From assembly GCA_037974665.1 (NCBI GenBank), contig CM075778.1:12513001-12577000 (forward strand): a stretch of DNA of 64,000 nt, written 5' to 3'. Of the stretch, positions 46,648 to 57,831 are shown one piece after another; within the stretch, counting starts at the first letter, position 1, and each line of letters begins with the position of its first letter. Origin of the DNA: Ehretia macrophylla (lineage: Eukaryota > Streptophyta > Magnoliopsida > Boraginales > Ehretiaceae). Under the pieces are notes generated by a model, which saw only the letters and a program-made list of their open reading frames with translations, made no database searches and was not told the origin of the DNA. The position numbers and the translations under genes were made by a program.

Positions 46648-47022
46648 AGTCCAAAAAACAAATTAATAACTGTACTCAGAGATACAAAGTTAATACTTGG
46701 CAGTAAAATGTTATAACTGAATAGTACTTGGAAACAACAATTACCTTCAAATAAAGAAATATCTTATATTCAAAAAAAGAGAAACTCAAATAGAAACTGT
46801 CCGAATAGGATTTATTACCAAAATTAATATTTTATGAGAAAGATATATCAATACAAAGCTTCTAATACTCAATACTAAACCTTAATTGGCCGAATTAGAA
46901 TAGGAAAACTAATCAATAACTCAGTCCACAAGTAGAAACAATACAGTATAATAACGAACAACCAAAATGATTCCAAACAAAGACAAACTAAATCACTTAT
47001 CAAATATTAAAATATCACTTAT
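46648..47022. repeat. Second copy of the 375-bp outer-Copia flank, inside the Gypsy 3' end
   Basis: Copy of 33,394-33,768, same length, about seven differences. It ends CTTAT directly before the full 3' LTR, exactly as the original copy does before the 5' LTR. Confidence 0.93.
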
Positions 47023-49513
47023 TGTGACGCCCGAGTTTTTTTCCTTGCATTAACTTACTGTTGCACCCATTATTTGCGCATTTCTTTATGTGATTTATTA
47101 AATGTCTTCTTTAGTCACTATTCACTCTATTTTCAAACTGCATTATATTAGTGAATTAGCAATTTTATTAAATCATATTAATTATAGTAGGAATGGGAAA
47201 AATGTGCAATAGAGCTAGAAGCAATAGGAGTACATGTTTGGGAAATATTTTTAGCAAACTAGGAATAGTGTTACGTAACATAACTTAGTGAATTAATTAG
47301 CTAGCATACATTTTACTACCTAGGCTCGTTTTAAGCTAACTAAGCTCGTATTAGAAGTTAACTTAAGCGCCCAACTTAGCCCATTTATTATATACTCAAA
47401 ACACAACACACATTAGCTCATAAATAGCAAAACAAAAAAAAAGTAGTGAATAGTGCCCAAGAACCCGACAGCCTTTCCCTTGCATTTGGGTGATTTTTTC
47501 TCCTTCAATTCTTCACTTCAAGCCAAGCCAAGCTAGGAGCACATAGTTTAGGGTGTTTGCAAGTATCCCGAGAGCTCTTGCGCGCGTTGGTGAGGGATTT
47601 CATGACTTTTTGCGCATTTTAAAATTGTTGCTATTTTCTTGTTTTGTTAAAAATGTGTTCCAATGCTATTGTAATGCTTACCTATGTTATTATACCTTGT
47701 ATATAAGTGCTAGAGAACGTATTTGAGCCATTGGTTCGCATTTTAAATGGTTAGAATCGTTAATTTGATTTATGAGGTGAATAGTGACAAAATTCTAGGG
47801 TTTTGTGTAATCGCGCGTATTAGCTTGATTCAATGCTTCTAATAGATGCCTTAGTTGCTAATAAAGGTAGTCTAGTAGCCCCGTGCATTCGAATTGCTTT
47901 AAATTTGCATAGAACGTGAATTAGCCGACTTTAACAAAAGGGTTTCGGGGATAATGTGAATCCGGGTGGATTTGGGCTTCACTTTTAGTGTTCTTAGGCT
48001 ACCTAGGTGCTATGGAAGCCTTGCTAATCCTTGGTTGAAGCCCGGTTGAGGTATGTGTAGTTCAAAGCTATAAGAGAGAAATTGGGGCTTTCGGGGTAAT
48101 TGCGGGTAATCGAACGTAATTGCGGGTTGTAAGGGTACCTTAAGGGTTAATTAGAAGATTGGTATAGCTTCCCCTCGAACATTAATGTGAGTTTAGAAGG
48201 AAAACGGATGGAAAAACAAAGGGGTTTAAGGGTAAATTCGTTTGTCACTCACATCTAAGACCTTGGCATGTCTCCAAATGTGTTTAAATGCGGTTTCAGG
48301 TTGTTTTGAAGCTTTTAGTATAGTTCTATGTGTACCTTGGATATTTCCCTTTGTAAACCTCTTAATTGTTTGTATTGAACTGCTTCTAATCTATCTGTTT
48401 CTAGGTCAACCTACTTTGTTGATCCTCCTACGTGTTATTGTTTATATTGTCATCGATATCTTGTCATTGTTAAGTGCATTGTATAGTGGTTGCGCAACCA
48501 TAGTGTTAGGGTCGGATGTGTTGAATATCGGCTGGGCGGCAGAGGGCTTGCCGGTGGATATTCAAACTCCATGCCCTAGTCCCTCATTCGCCTAGTCCAG
48601 AGATTGCCAGGGGATGTTGGGTCGTAGGATTATCGGGGTACATCCGGAGTACACCCACTGGAGTGTTTGGGGTTATGCCGGTTTATCGTGATCGTGATCG
48701 TGGTTCATGGATCGTGAATGAAGACCAAGTGAAGATTGGAGTATAGGGGTGAAGTGAAATGTATCCTTTTTAATGTGTGGTTATTTAAGCTATTTTTATT
48801 TCTTGAATTGTTTAATTGCTATTATTGTTTAACTGTATTACCTGTTGCATTGCACGCCTCGGGATCTTATCCCTCACTGGGTAACAGTGTTGCTCATACC
48901 TCGATATCATGTTTCAAGAAGTGCTGAGGGTGATCCCCAGCTAGTTTATGTGGTAGTGGAAGAAGAAGAAGTGCAGGCTGAGCCTTTGCCCTAGTAGTTG
49001 TGTGTTTGTTGTCTGAGGTGGATGTGCTTTCTTGTTGCTTTATGGCGTGCTTGTATTATCGTATTAGGATCTATTTTGTGGCCTAAAGGCTATATATGTA
49101 TGCTTGTAGTTACAAGTTAAAGATAGTTGGTTGTAATAAGTGTAGTAATTCTATGGCTTGTAATAACTTTTAAATTACTTCTTTTAATTCCTGCATGCTT
49201 GGGGTGTGTATGTTAGTTGTATGTTTGGTTTCAACTTCTAAGATTGTTCTAATGTTAATTTAGAATGGTATGATGAATGAATTTATGAAGTTGTTAAGTT
49301 GGTTGCATGCTTGTGTGAATTTGAACTTTCGTTTGTTTCCTGGCTTGGATGGCCTTGAACCTTGGAATTTTAACTATAAAAGCTTGTTTTAGTATATTGT
49401 GGCTATTTTGAGCATTTATAGGTTTTCAAAAATGTCCGCGGTACAGAGGAGACTCTGTCCGTTTATCGGGTCCAGACTTAACCTTTAGCGTGGGGTTGGG
49501 TCAGGGCGTTACA
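47023..49513 (+). repeat. Gypsy 3' LTR (complete, 2,491 bp)
   Basis: Starts TGTGACGCCCGAG, ends CAGGGCGTTACA, then CTTAT. It is uninterrupted and so shows the empty site of the inner Copia (TTGGGGTGTGTATG). A 117-aa open frame at 48,242-48,595 mirrors that in the 5' LTR. Confidence 0.93.
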
Positions 49514-49518
49514 CTTAT

Positions 49519-49719
49519 CATATATTATCATCTAAACCAACTAGTAGATACCTAATGAAAGGCTTTCAAAATGGTAGATTATTATATTATTAGCAAAGAA
49601 GCACCAACATAAATGCTTAATTAAATATACTATATTGAATCCTATAGGAATCAAGCACATACTATAAGCTATACAAAGACAGACAACATGTAATATGAAA
49701 CGCTAGTGAACCTTAAGAC
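49519..49719 (-). other. Outer Copia leader next to its 5' LTR
   Basis: 201 bp of the outer element between the Gypsy TSD and the right LTR. No initiator tRNA-Met site is evident next to the LTR. The original leader to the gag ATG was about 617 bp including 33,353-33,768. Confidence 0.6.
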
Positions 49720-52700
49720 TGTTAGAATTTTTACGTGTGAATGTGATATGAGATTACGAAATAGAATTATTTGGATCACATAACCATTACAAAGAATAAG
49801 ATATACAATCACATGAACATTACAGAGGATAAAGAAGAAATGTTATAATCTCATGAATTTTACAGCAGATGAAGAATTACAAAGAAAAATTGGACAAACA
49901 TAATAAAAGCGAATAAATAAGATAAACAGAAATTACAAACCAGAGTAGGAATCGAGGTTGGAGCTAAGCTCAATATCCTTAAGGTCTATCGCCACATATA
50001 GTGCTAACGTCTCTTTGTTACGAAAACCTCCCAAGATACAATGATTAAACCTTCCGTGTAAGTAGCACTCCAATACACGAAAGCTTGCGAATCAACATTG
50101 TAAAACTCTCTCTGTTATGATGCGTATGCGAATCGTCAATCTAATGATATGCTGAACTCTTCTATTTATAGGTGCAAACTAACAGAGAAATTTGGCCTCT
50201 ATAAATCCTTCATCAAAAGGGATACAAAAACGTCTATTACTTTAATGCCAACGTTTAGGACAAGAAGCAACCTCTGCTCCAGTGCCAACGTCATTGGTTT
50301 AATGCCATTTTCAAATGTCCAAGTAATGGTGTAACGCCCGAACCCAAAGAGACTTTTAAATTATCATATTTAATTATTCTGTGTGCATATTTGACTTAAT
50401 TACCCTTTGTTTGATCTTATTTGCTTTTATATATTTTAAATTTTAAGTTTAACTTGAGCCCAGGTAGAATTTTAAATTGCTTTATTTTTTAAATTTGATA
50501 TTTTTTTTCCCTGAACAATACTGTATTTAATATATTCGTTCATTGCTAGAATGTGCGTAAGATATCCCGAGCGTGAGAAAAATAAATATTTTTAGTGTCC
50601 CTGAGTGAATAGTAATATTTTAATTACTTTGGACCTTTAGTATTATTATTAGTTTTACTTAGTTTCTATATCTTAATTATATTTAATAGAAGCCAAACCA
50701 TTAGTAGGCCATTTATTTACTTAACATTTACATACTTATATATAATAGCTAGAAAAAAAAAAACTAAGAAAGGAACCAATGGGCTGTCAGTCCAGTCCAA
50801 GTGAGAAAGAAAAATGTTGAACCAAGCTAGGCTATTTGGTTGTATTATGTTACATATGTTTGGTTGTTATGTGTTAAACAAAAGTCAACATTAGCAAAAG
50901 AAAAGGAATTGGTTAAGCAGCAGCATGAAATTGTGAGGCACTATTGAGTGGAGCCTTTTTGCCAATTAAGTATATTCTTATACTTATATTAGTAGATATC
51001 AAAGCAAAACATAACCAAAGAAAAGAAAGAGAAATCGGGCAGAAGCAAGAAAGAAAACGTGAGACCTCTTTGGCTTAGGGCTTGACTTCATCTTCAAATC
51101 TCAACCATTTTAGCAAGATCAAAGGTGTTTCTAGTCAATTTTCTTCCATTTTCTAGCTATACAAGGTGAGGGAAATCATTTTCTATTGCATTTTAAGTGT
51201 TTCATTACAATGTATTCTAGTTGACTTAATAGAACTTGTGAATACTTGAGTTGCATAACCATAAATTGTTGATTAGATTGAAGAATAGAGTAATCTTTGG
51301 CTTTGGTTCTCTTGTATAACTTCAACTTGTATGCTTTTATTGCCTTGTTAGTTGATGCTCTTGAATGAGGTTTAGGTGCTTGATAAATGACCTCAATGAA
51401 GTGTATGAATGTAGTATATGTTAAAACCAAGAGCAAACCAAGTAGAAATGCTAGAAAACAAGCTAAGTAGACATTAGTACAAAAGTGAGAAAACGGGTCA
51501 GTTGCGTGACAAGAGTGCAGAGCTGATTTGAGATAGCAAACGATATCGGAATTAGCTGAATTTTTTATATATTGTGCCCAAGACCTTGAGGAACATATTG
51601 TCTTTTAGGTACAAGTTCTAATTCTATTGTTAAGGTATAGTTTTAAAGCCAAAACAGTGGGGTGACTGATTCTCACGTAATTCAGGGCTGGTTGCGCAAT
51701 GATTTTCTACAGGGCATAACTTGATGAGTTTAACTCCGAATTGGGAACAGGTTTGAGGCTAAACCCATCTACATGATGAACTACATGTCTATGCAATTTT
51801 AGAAGTTTTAGAGGACATTAAGGCTGCTAACTGAACACGTAACATTAATGTAATACAGTTAGAAATTTCAGTTTATATAGCTAAGTGATTAATGTTACAC
51901 TAAAGGTTAATTTGAGTTGAATAATGGGAGATTATAGGTAGTTGAAGCTTGAGAGTAACAATTACATATTTGAAGAGAGTCCTTAAGTGGAATGAGGGTT
52001 AAATAAATATTAATTGCATTGAATATTAAATGTTTAATATATGACTAACGTGAACTATGTGCATTGAATGTTTAAATAATTTGAACTTTGTTTAGTTTAG
52101 TTGTAGTTAAGTGGTTTATGTGATTTAACTTGGCTACTAAATGTTATGAATGTAATTGGGAAAGCTAAATGAAAGGGAATCCAGAGCATGCTAGTAGAGC
52201 CATTGGTTAGAGTAATGTGAAAGTGGCATGTTTGAAAGGTAAAAGTCGAACTAAGTTAAATAAAACAAGTGCTGAGTTGTATTAGCTTGATAATCCTGGT
52301 TTAGAGAATGTATCTTAATGCTTCTATGAGTCCTAGAACCCCGTATTTGCTAAGTGACCTTCTAGAGAATGAATGCAAGTTTTATGAATTAAATGGTGTT
52401 ATAATGATTATTCATGCAGTTTAAAGTAGTTAGTGCAATGTTGTTAGGAATTTGAGCATGTCTTAGTTGAGTTGTCATTGAATAACTAGAATATTATAAC
52501 TTAGTGACTAAAGTGTAATATCATAGCATGCTACTTAGTGCCTTTAATGTATTAAGTTTTAAGTTTGGTTTGAATGCTATTTTCTTGAGTTTTGATTGTA
52601 GTTAAGAGTTAATGAAATATAGTTACTTGTTTATATTCTTTATTGCATTGGCCATAAATGACATCCATTGAATTATTTGTGGTAAGTAAGTGTTCTATGA

Positions 52701-54426
52701 CATGTTAGGGTCTGAGCTTTTGAGCCGTCCAAGGTGTTTGTAAGTAAATGGACGTTAGTTCTTGCAGGTTTGGATTTTTAAAGGTGAGGGAGTTTTTATC
52801 TCTTCTGTGTATCTTAACTTAATTTATTTTTTCTAGATTGTATTCATTAGTAATTGATAAAGTTTATATGCGTTATTTACTTGCTACCTTGTGTCTTTTC
52901 GTGTTATATGTGATTAACTACGAGGACGACATACTTTGTTGTTCCTCTTATGTGATATTTGATATACTTGGCTCTCGTGATCTTGACCCGGGGTTGCGCA
53001 ACCTTTTTGGACATGGTAGTGTCGAAAAACACGGGTGGCATCGGGCTTGCCGTGCTCCCTTGACTACCATGGTGTCTATTCCCTTTCTCTCGTTGAGTAT
53101 ACTCCACTACCCCAGAGGGGTGGTTCACCTGCTGGGCATATGGACCTACCTCAGGAGAAAGGGTCGTAGGATCGAGGTACATCCAGAGTACCCCATTTTG
53201 GAGGAATAAGGGTTTTGCTGGCACTTGCTTGAAGATCTTGGCTCGTGGCTCATGATTGAAGACAAACGTGGAACCGTATCCTTTTTTTACATGGTTAAAT
53301 ACTTGTCTAATTAACTTCGTTATTTTGTGTTGTATATGTTATTATTCTTGTTGCATCTCATGAAAGCATTCCTCGGTATGCTGCATCAACTCCCTCACTG
53401 AGTATACCAGTTGTATACTTACCCTCGTTTCTAACACCTTTCAGGTTCAGCACCTTCGCAATGTGATACAGGGAAAGCAAGAGAGTTACTGTGTTTGGTT
53501 GTGTTGGCTTCCATTATTAGTACCTGTGAATCCATGTGAATTAGTAAAGTGGTTTGAATTGTAATTTGATTGGAACTATAAAAACCCGGCTTGTAATTGT
53601 ATTGGATCTTGTTTGTATTTGATTTGTAGATGGCCTGTAATAGCTTAATGAACTATGTTATTGTTTAATGGTCGTGCATGCTTGCTTGGGTTAGTGGAGT
53701 TAATAGGCTGGATTAATAGACAAGACAATTGAAGAGATAAAGTTAGAATGGTTTGATAAGTGACTTTATAACATAGTATTTCAATATTTGAGGCCTATAC
53801 ATGCTTGTGTACCTATTTTGTTGAGTCTAAGGCTTGGATGGTCTGGAGACGGGGCATAGTTTAATGGTTGAAGTTGGAGTGTATGAGAATGTTGGATTAT
53901 GGTTTTGTGGTTGTATTATGTTATTCACAGGTTATCGTTAGTCCTTTAAACAGGGGGAGACTCCGTTCGTTTTCTCCTAAATTTAGTGTCCAGGGTTGGA
54001 TTTCGGCTGAGGATAGTATGATTAATAGAGGTCCCGGTTCCGTGAGGGATCGGGGCGTTACAAATGGCATTCAAATAGATTTATAACTGATGCCCATGAT
54101 CAGCTTCTCGTTTTGATGCCATTAAAAATTTCCCAACCCTGATTCAAATTGTTATTATGGCATTCAAAGCTTTTCAATTTGATGCATACGTTTTCCAATA
54201 GGTGAGTTTAAATCAGAGAATAAAGAGTTGGGTCAAAACATGATCTGCACTCAAACCTTTCTTCTCTAATTTCTCTTTCACCTTTAATGTATTTTGACTT
54301 GTAAAAATACTAAATTCATCTTCTAGAAAGATGAATGTGCACGTACCAAGTCCTAATTGTTTAGACACGTAAGACCCACTTAAAAATTAAGTTGAAAGTG
54401 CAAGTCAAAAACATCGTTTTCCAATA
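49720..54426 (-). repeat. Outer Copia 5' LTR, split by a 3.7-kb solo LTR
   Basis: Parts 49,720-50,329 and 54,068-54,426 join to 969 bp, colinear with the 968-bp left LTR. It starts TGTTAGAATT and ends TTCCAATA on the + strand (terminal CA has become TA). A minus-strand TATA box (TATTTATA on +) lies at 50,163-50,170. Confidence 0.9.
50330..54062 (+). mobile_element. Solo LTR of a Gypsy family (3,733 bp)
   Basis: Starts TGTAACGCCCG and ends CGGGGCGTTACA. AATGG lies at both sides (50,325-50,329 and 54,063-54,067), and the other outer-Copia LTR gives the empty site GTAATGGCATTC. No gag-pol, purine tract or primer site is inside, so it is a solo LTR left by LTR-LTR recombination. It shares GGGTCGTAGGAT and GAGGTACATCC with the 2.5-kb Gypsy LTR (53,161 against 35,366), indicating related families. 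Open frames inside (for example 52,838-53,209) match nothing I know. The 3.7-kb length is large for an LTR. Confidence 0.88.
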
Positions 54427-54440
54427 GAAAATAGGTTCAA

Positions 54441-54673
54441 ACCATGTATTTTTCTAGGATACGGCTCTTCTACCAAAGGATACAAGTGTCTAACCCTGTT
54501 ACTCATAGAGTTTCTCTCTCTAGGCATGTCCAGCTCATTGAAAATGTCTTTCCTTACTTCTCATCTTCTGTGATATCTTCTACTTCTAATCTTCCCCACT
54601 TTTCTCCTGTGTTCCTGTCTTTCAATCCAACACTTTCTACCTCTGTGAGCCTTTTACGATCCCCCAATGACTG
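54441..54673 (+). pseudogene. Copia integrase-tail fragment
   Basis: The + strand reads PVTHRVSLSRHVQLIENVFP, matching the Copia segment between integrase and RT (Y-D-P-x-x-x-R-L-x-x-S-R-H-V-x-F-x-E), then a Ser-rich stretch ending SLLRSPND. The open frame starts at about 54,444. No neighbouring Copia domains are visible to the left (outer Copia LTR) or right (Gypsy-like LTR), so it is an isolated fragment. Confidence 0.65.
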
Positions 54674-55295
54674 AATTTAGTCTAGCACTCCACAAGCAAA
54701 TCTGTCTCAGTTTCTTGCTTCTAACTTCACTCTAATCCTACAATCAGCTTCTCCTACTGACATAGCAAATATAGGTGTAGCCAACTCACAACTTCCTAAT
54801 GCTCACGGGGTTGAGGCATGACATATTGCGGACTCAAGAAGTATAACTTCTCAAGCATGCTAGACTATATAAGCACAAATCATAGCACTATATTCGACAA
54901 TATATCAAATCCTTCTTACAATCATTTATCAAATTGAAAATTCAAGCTTAATCACAAATTTTAATTTCAATCAAGCCATACAGACAGACTTAAATAGATA
55001 ATACCAATTTCTAAAATTTCAATCTCATAGTCTTGTTATTTCTCCCGTTTGATTACCCCACTCGCAACTTGAGTCAACGTACTTACTCTTTCAGATCTGA
55101 AAATAAATCAGGTGGAAGCAAAAGCACTAAGTGAACAAAAACTCAGTAAGGGGGACTATTTCCCAAGGAATACGGTAATGATGATGAATACCAAAAAAAT
55201 GCTCATAACAAACGAATGAACGATCGACCAAATAAAGATACAAATATCGAACAAACGAATGAACGAATGAATAAGGATACAAGGATATATGAAAG

Positions 55296-57831
55296 TGTGA
55301 AACCCCACTTTTCTATCCTGTCACGTTTTGCGTGTTTATTCTCGTTTTACGTGAATTGACCTGTTTATGTGCTATATGACTTAGAATGTGGTAATTTTGA
55401 TATCAATACTCCTAGAACATGCTAAATGTGCATTCATGAAATTTTCATTAAAAACGGAGTCAGAAATTTTATTGTCGATTTTTAGTGAATAGTATTTTCG
55501 AAACACGTCCGCTATAATTTTGAAAATGGTCTTTTTAACCCTTCTAGACCTAGTCCACGGACTTTAATAGACATGTGTTTGATGAAAACGGTTTTAAAAT
55601 CGGCTTAAGAATTTATTAGGGTTTTTACACCGACTTTTGCAAAAATTGAGTTTTAAGCTGACTCGGGTGAAATTGTTTGATTGTAAAACTTCTTGTCACC
55701 TAAAAATAACCTACTTGAGCTAGCTTGGGTGTTGAATAATTGTTTTGAACTTTGGTGATCAATAAAATGCATTTAAAGTCAAGAAAATACTAAAAACACT
55801 AAAGTTTCAACTTTGACTTTTTCCATTTTGTTGACTTATGTATATAAATCTCTACACACACTAAAAACAAAGAAAACACCACAAAAACACATACATTGCA
55901 GCCGTGAAAGCTTAGAAAAAAAAAGAGATTTTATTCAACTTATTTTCAAAGTAATTTTGCCTTAGAAAACTCATTTAAAGTCCGAATCTTTTCAAACCGG
56001 GCTGGATTCCGCTTGTTGGGCACCTATTGCACGCATTCCTAGCTTTACTTCGGATCAAAGGTGAGAGAAAAATTCTAGATCTCAAAATGTCATTTTTATG
56101 TTTTTGCGTATAATTAATTATTGAACCGTTAGAATGTTAATCTGATGTTAGATTATTGCTCCATGCATGCTAGGGATCATTTATATGCAATACTACGAGA
56201 TTTGAACGGATGTAGCATATTTATTATTTTTCGGGTATTTAAAGTTGATTAATTTGTTAAATGTTGAATATTTTGAGTTGTGTTGATCGGAATCGATTGC
56301 CGTCGATTTCTAAAAGATTGATAATTACGTGGTAGCGCCGTTGTAATGCCGAATTTTCGATTGTGATGTCCGTGCCAAAATTCGGAAATTTCAGCCATGA
56401 CACACTAGGGTTTTAGGGTTGTTGAGCATGATTTGGATGTGTTTTGGTTGGTTTCCGAGGGGGCTAATGTAGTTGATTGATTGGGTGAGAGTTTGAAACT
56501 GATTTGGAGTTGTTTGGATTAGTAGATGTAAGCTATGATTATTTAAAGTTTAGGTTGTCTTTATTTAAAATGTTAGATTGAGCCTTAGTTGATTGGGTGT
56601 GGTTTGAGTGATTGAATTGTGAGTTGTTAATGATTAGACTTGGGTTAGATTACATGTTTCATGCATGTTAAGTTGGATGGCCTACTTTGTCATCTAACTT
56701 AGTTGTTTGTTGTTTAATTAAATATTGATGTTATGTTGATGCTATATTGATGATTATTGATTACGGGAATCGGGCACTTTTGTTGCTGATCTCCCAGATT
56801 ATTGATTATTATTGAGTACGGGAATCGGGCACTTTTGTTGCTGATCTCCCAGATTGTTGTTTGATTATTGATTACGGGAATCGGGCACTTTTGTTGCTGA
56901 TCTCTCGGTTTATTTATGTTGAGTCTCATTGTTGTGAGCTTTGATAATGTTGTGTCACCTCGGGAGGCATCCTGGGCTGCGAGCACAGTTATCATGGCTA
57001 ATCCCTATCTCGCATGGGCGGAGAGGCCATGGGGTGTGGGTCTAGGTCAAGGTACCTCAGGATTGTGTCATTGAGTTTGGAAGAGTTGTTGAGCATGAAA
57101 TTGGTGTATGGGGCTTCATCAGCAAATGTATCGTATCCTTATTGTGTGTTTACAGTTATTACTATTGTTGCATTTATAATGATTATTGATGTTCATTGTG
57201 TGTTTACTGACTCAAATGATTATTTCCAAGGAGTTTAGTAGACCTTGCTCGAGATCTATCGGATCCTCGCTGGGCTTATTTTATATAAGCTCACTCTCTA
57301 TTATTGCATGCATACAGGTGTACTATTGCAGGATTACGGGTACGTGCCTCCTGAAGAGGAGAATGTGGAAAACGTGCCTTACGTGGATGAGTCCTATATT
57401 CCAGAGTCTTATCCGTGATGTCGTACACGTTTTATTATCTTGTAAATTCACTTAGTCGACTTTTATATGCTTTGTAGTTCATAATGTAAAAGATGTTGAA
57501 AAGATAATGAATTAGTTGATGCTATCTTGGTAGTCTTTCCTTTGTCTTGTTTAGGTTGCTAGGTTGGTATCAACATATTTTGAAATGTATATTAAGGTTC
57601 ATGTATTATGTTGGAACGGAGGCGTATAACAAGGAATGTTTATTGTATAATATGGTTATGATGTATGTATTGTTTTATTGAGGAGTTGTTTGTGGTATAG
57701 TTTGTGGAGTTGATGTATGATGTTCTATTGAGGTTGGTTTAGAGTCTCGGTATCCTATTTACTGTCGTTATACTGCCGAAATTCTGTTGCGTCCTGACTA
57801 ATTATAATTGGGGTCGAGTTGGGGCGTGACA
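55296..57831 (+). mobile_element. Solo LTR (2,536 bp)
   Basis: Starts TGTGAAACCCCAC and ends GAGTTGGGGCGTGACA. The flanking 5-mers GAAAG (55,291-55,295) and GAAAC (57,832-57,836) match in four of five positions. There is no internal coding, purine tract or primer site. Ends are of the Gypsy type seen elsewhere here. It lies in the 3' LTR of the minus-strand Gypsy-like element. Confidence 0.75.
56762..56912 (+). repeat. Three-copy ~55-bp tandem repeat in the solo LTR
   Basis: TACGGGAATCGGGCACTTTT then GTTGCTGATCTC begins copies at 56,762, 56,817 and 56,873, nearly identical, separated by ATTGATTATT-type spacers. Such arrays are common in LTR U3 regions. Confidence 0.92.

Larger units (their letters stand above)
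33769..49513 (+). mobile_element. Ty3/Gypsy chromovirus-type retrotransposon with rearranged 3' end
   Basis: The 5' LTR is 33,769-41,606 (2,492 bp once the inner Copia and its TSD are removed). A tRNA-Met primer-binding site TGGTATCAGAGC lies at 41,614, gag-pol at 41,975-46,645 and a purine tract at about 46,596. The full 3' LTR is 47,023-49,513 (2,491 bp). CTTAT flanks the whole (33,764-33,768 and 49,514-49,518). The C-terminal chromodomain-like region suggests a Tekay/Del-type chromovirus. Between the purine tract and the full 3' LTR sit a 36-bp LTR stub and a copied 375-bp block of outer flank. Confidence 0.93.
29581..54426 (-). mobile_element. Outer Copia retrotransposon, interrupted by a Gypsy and a solo LTR
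   Basis: LTRs at 29,581-30,548 (968 bp) and 49,720-54,426 (969 bp after removing the solo LTR and its TSD) face each other as direct repeats. GAAAA flanks both outer ends (29,576-29,580 and 54,427-54,431). A purine tract read on the minus strand (CATTTGGGGGAA) adjoins the left LTR, so the element points leftward. Without insertions it is about 5.36 kb. Its internal 3.4 kb holds gag-like and RNase H-like remnants and is too short and broken for a full polyprotein. It is the oldest layer of the nest, host to a Gypsy at 33,769 and a solo LTR at 50,330. Confidence 0.9.

Noticed and set aside
52838..53209. 123-aa open frame as a gene
   Set aside because: It lies inside the 3.7-kb solo LTR and overlaps an equally long frame on the other strand.
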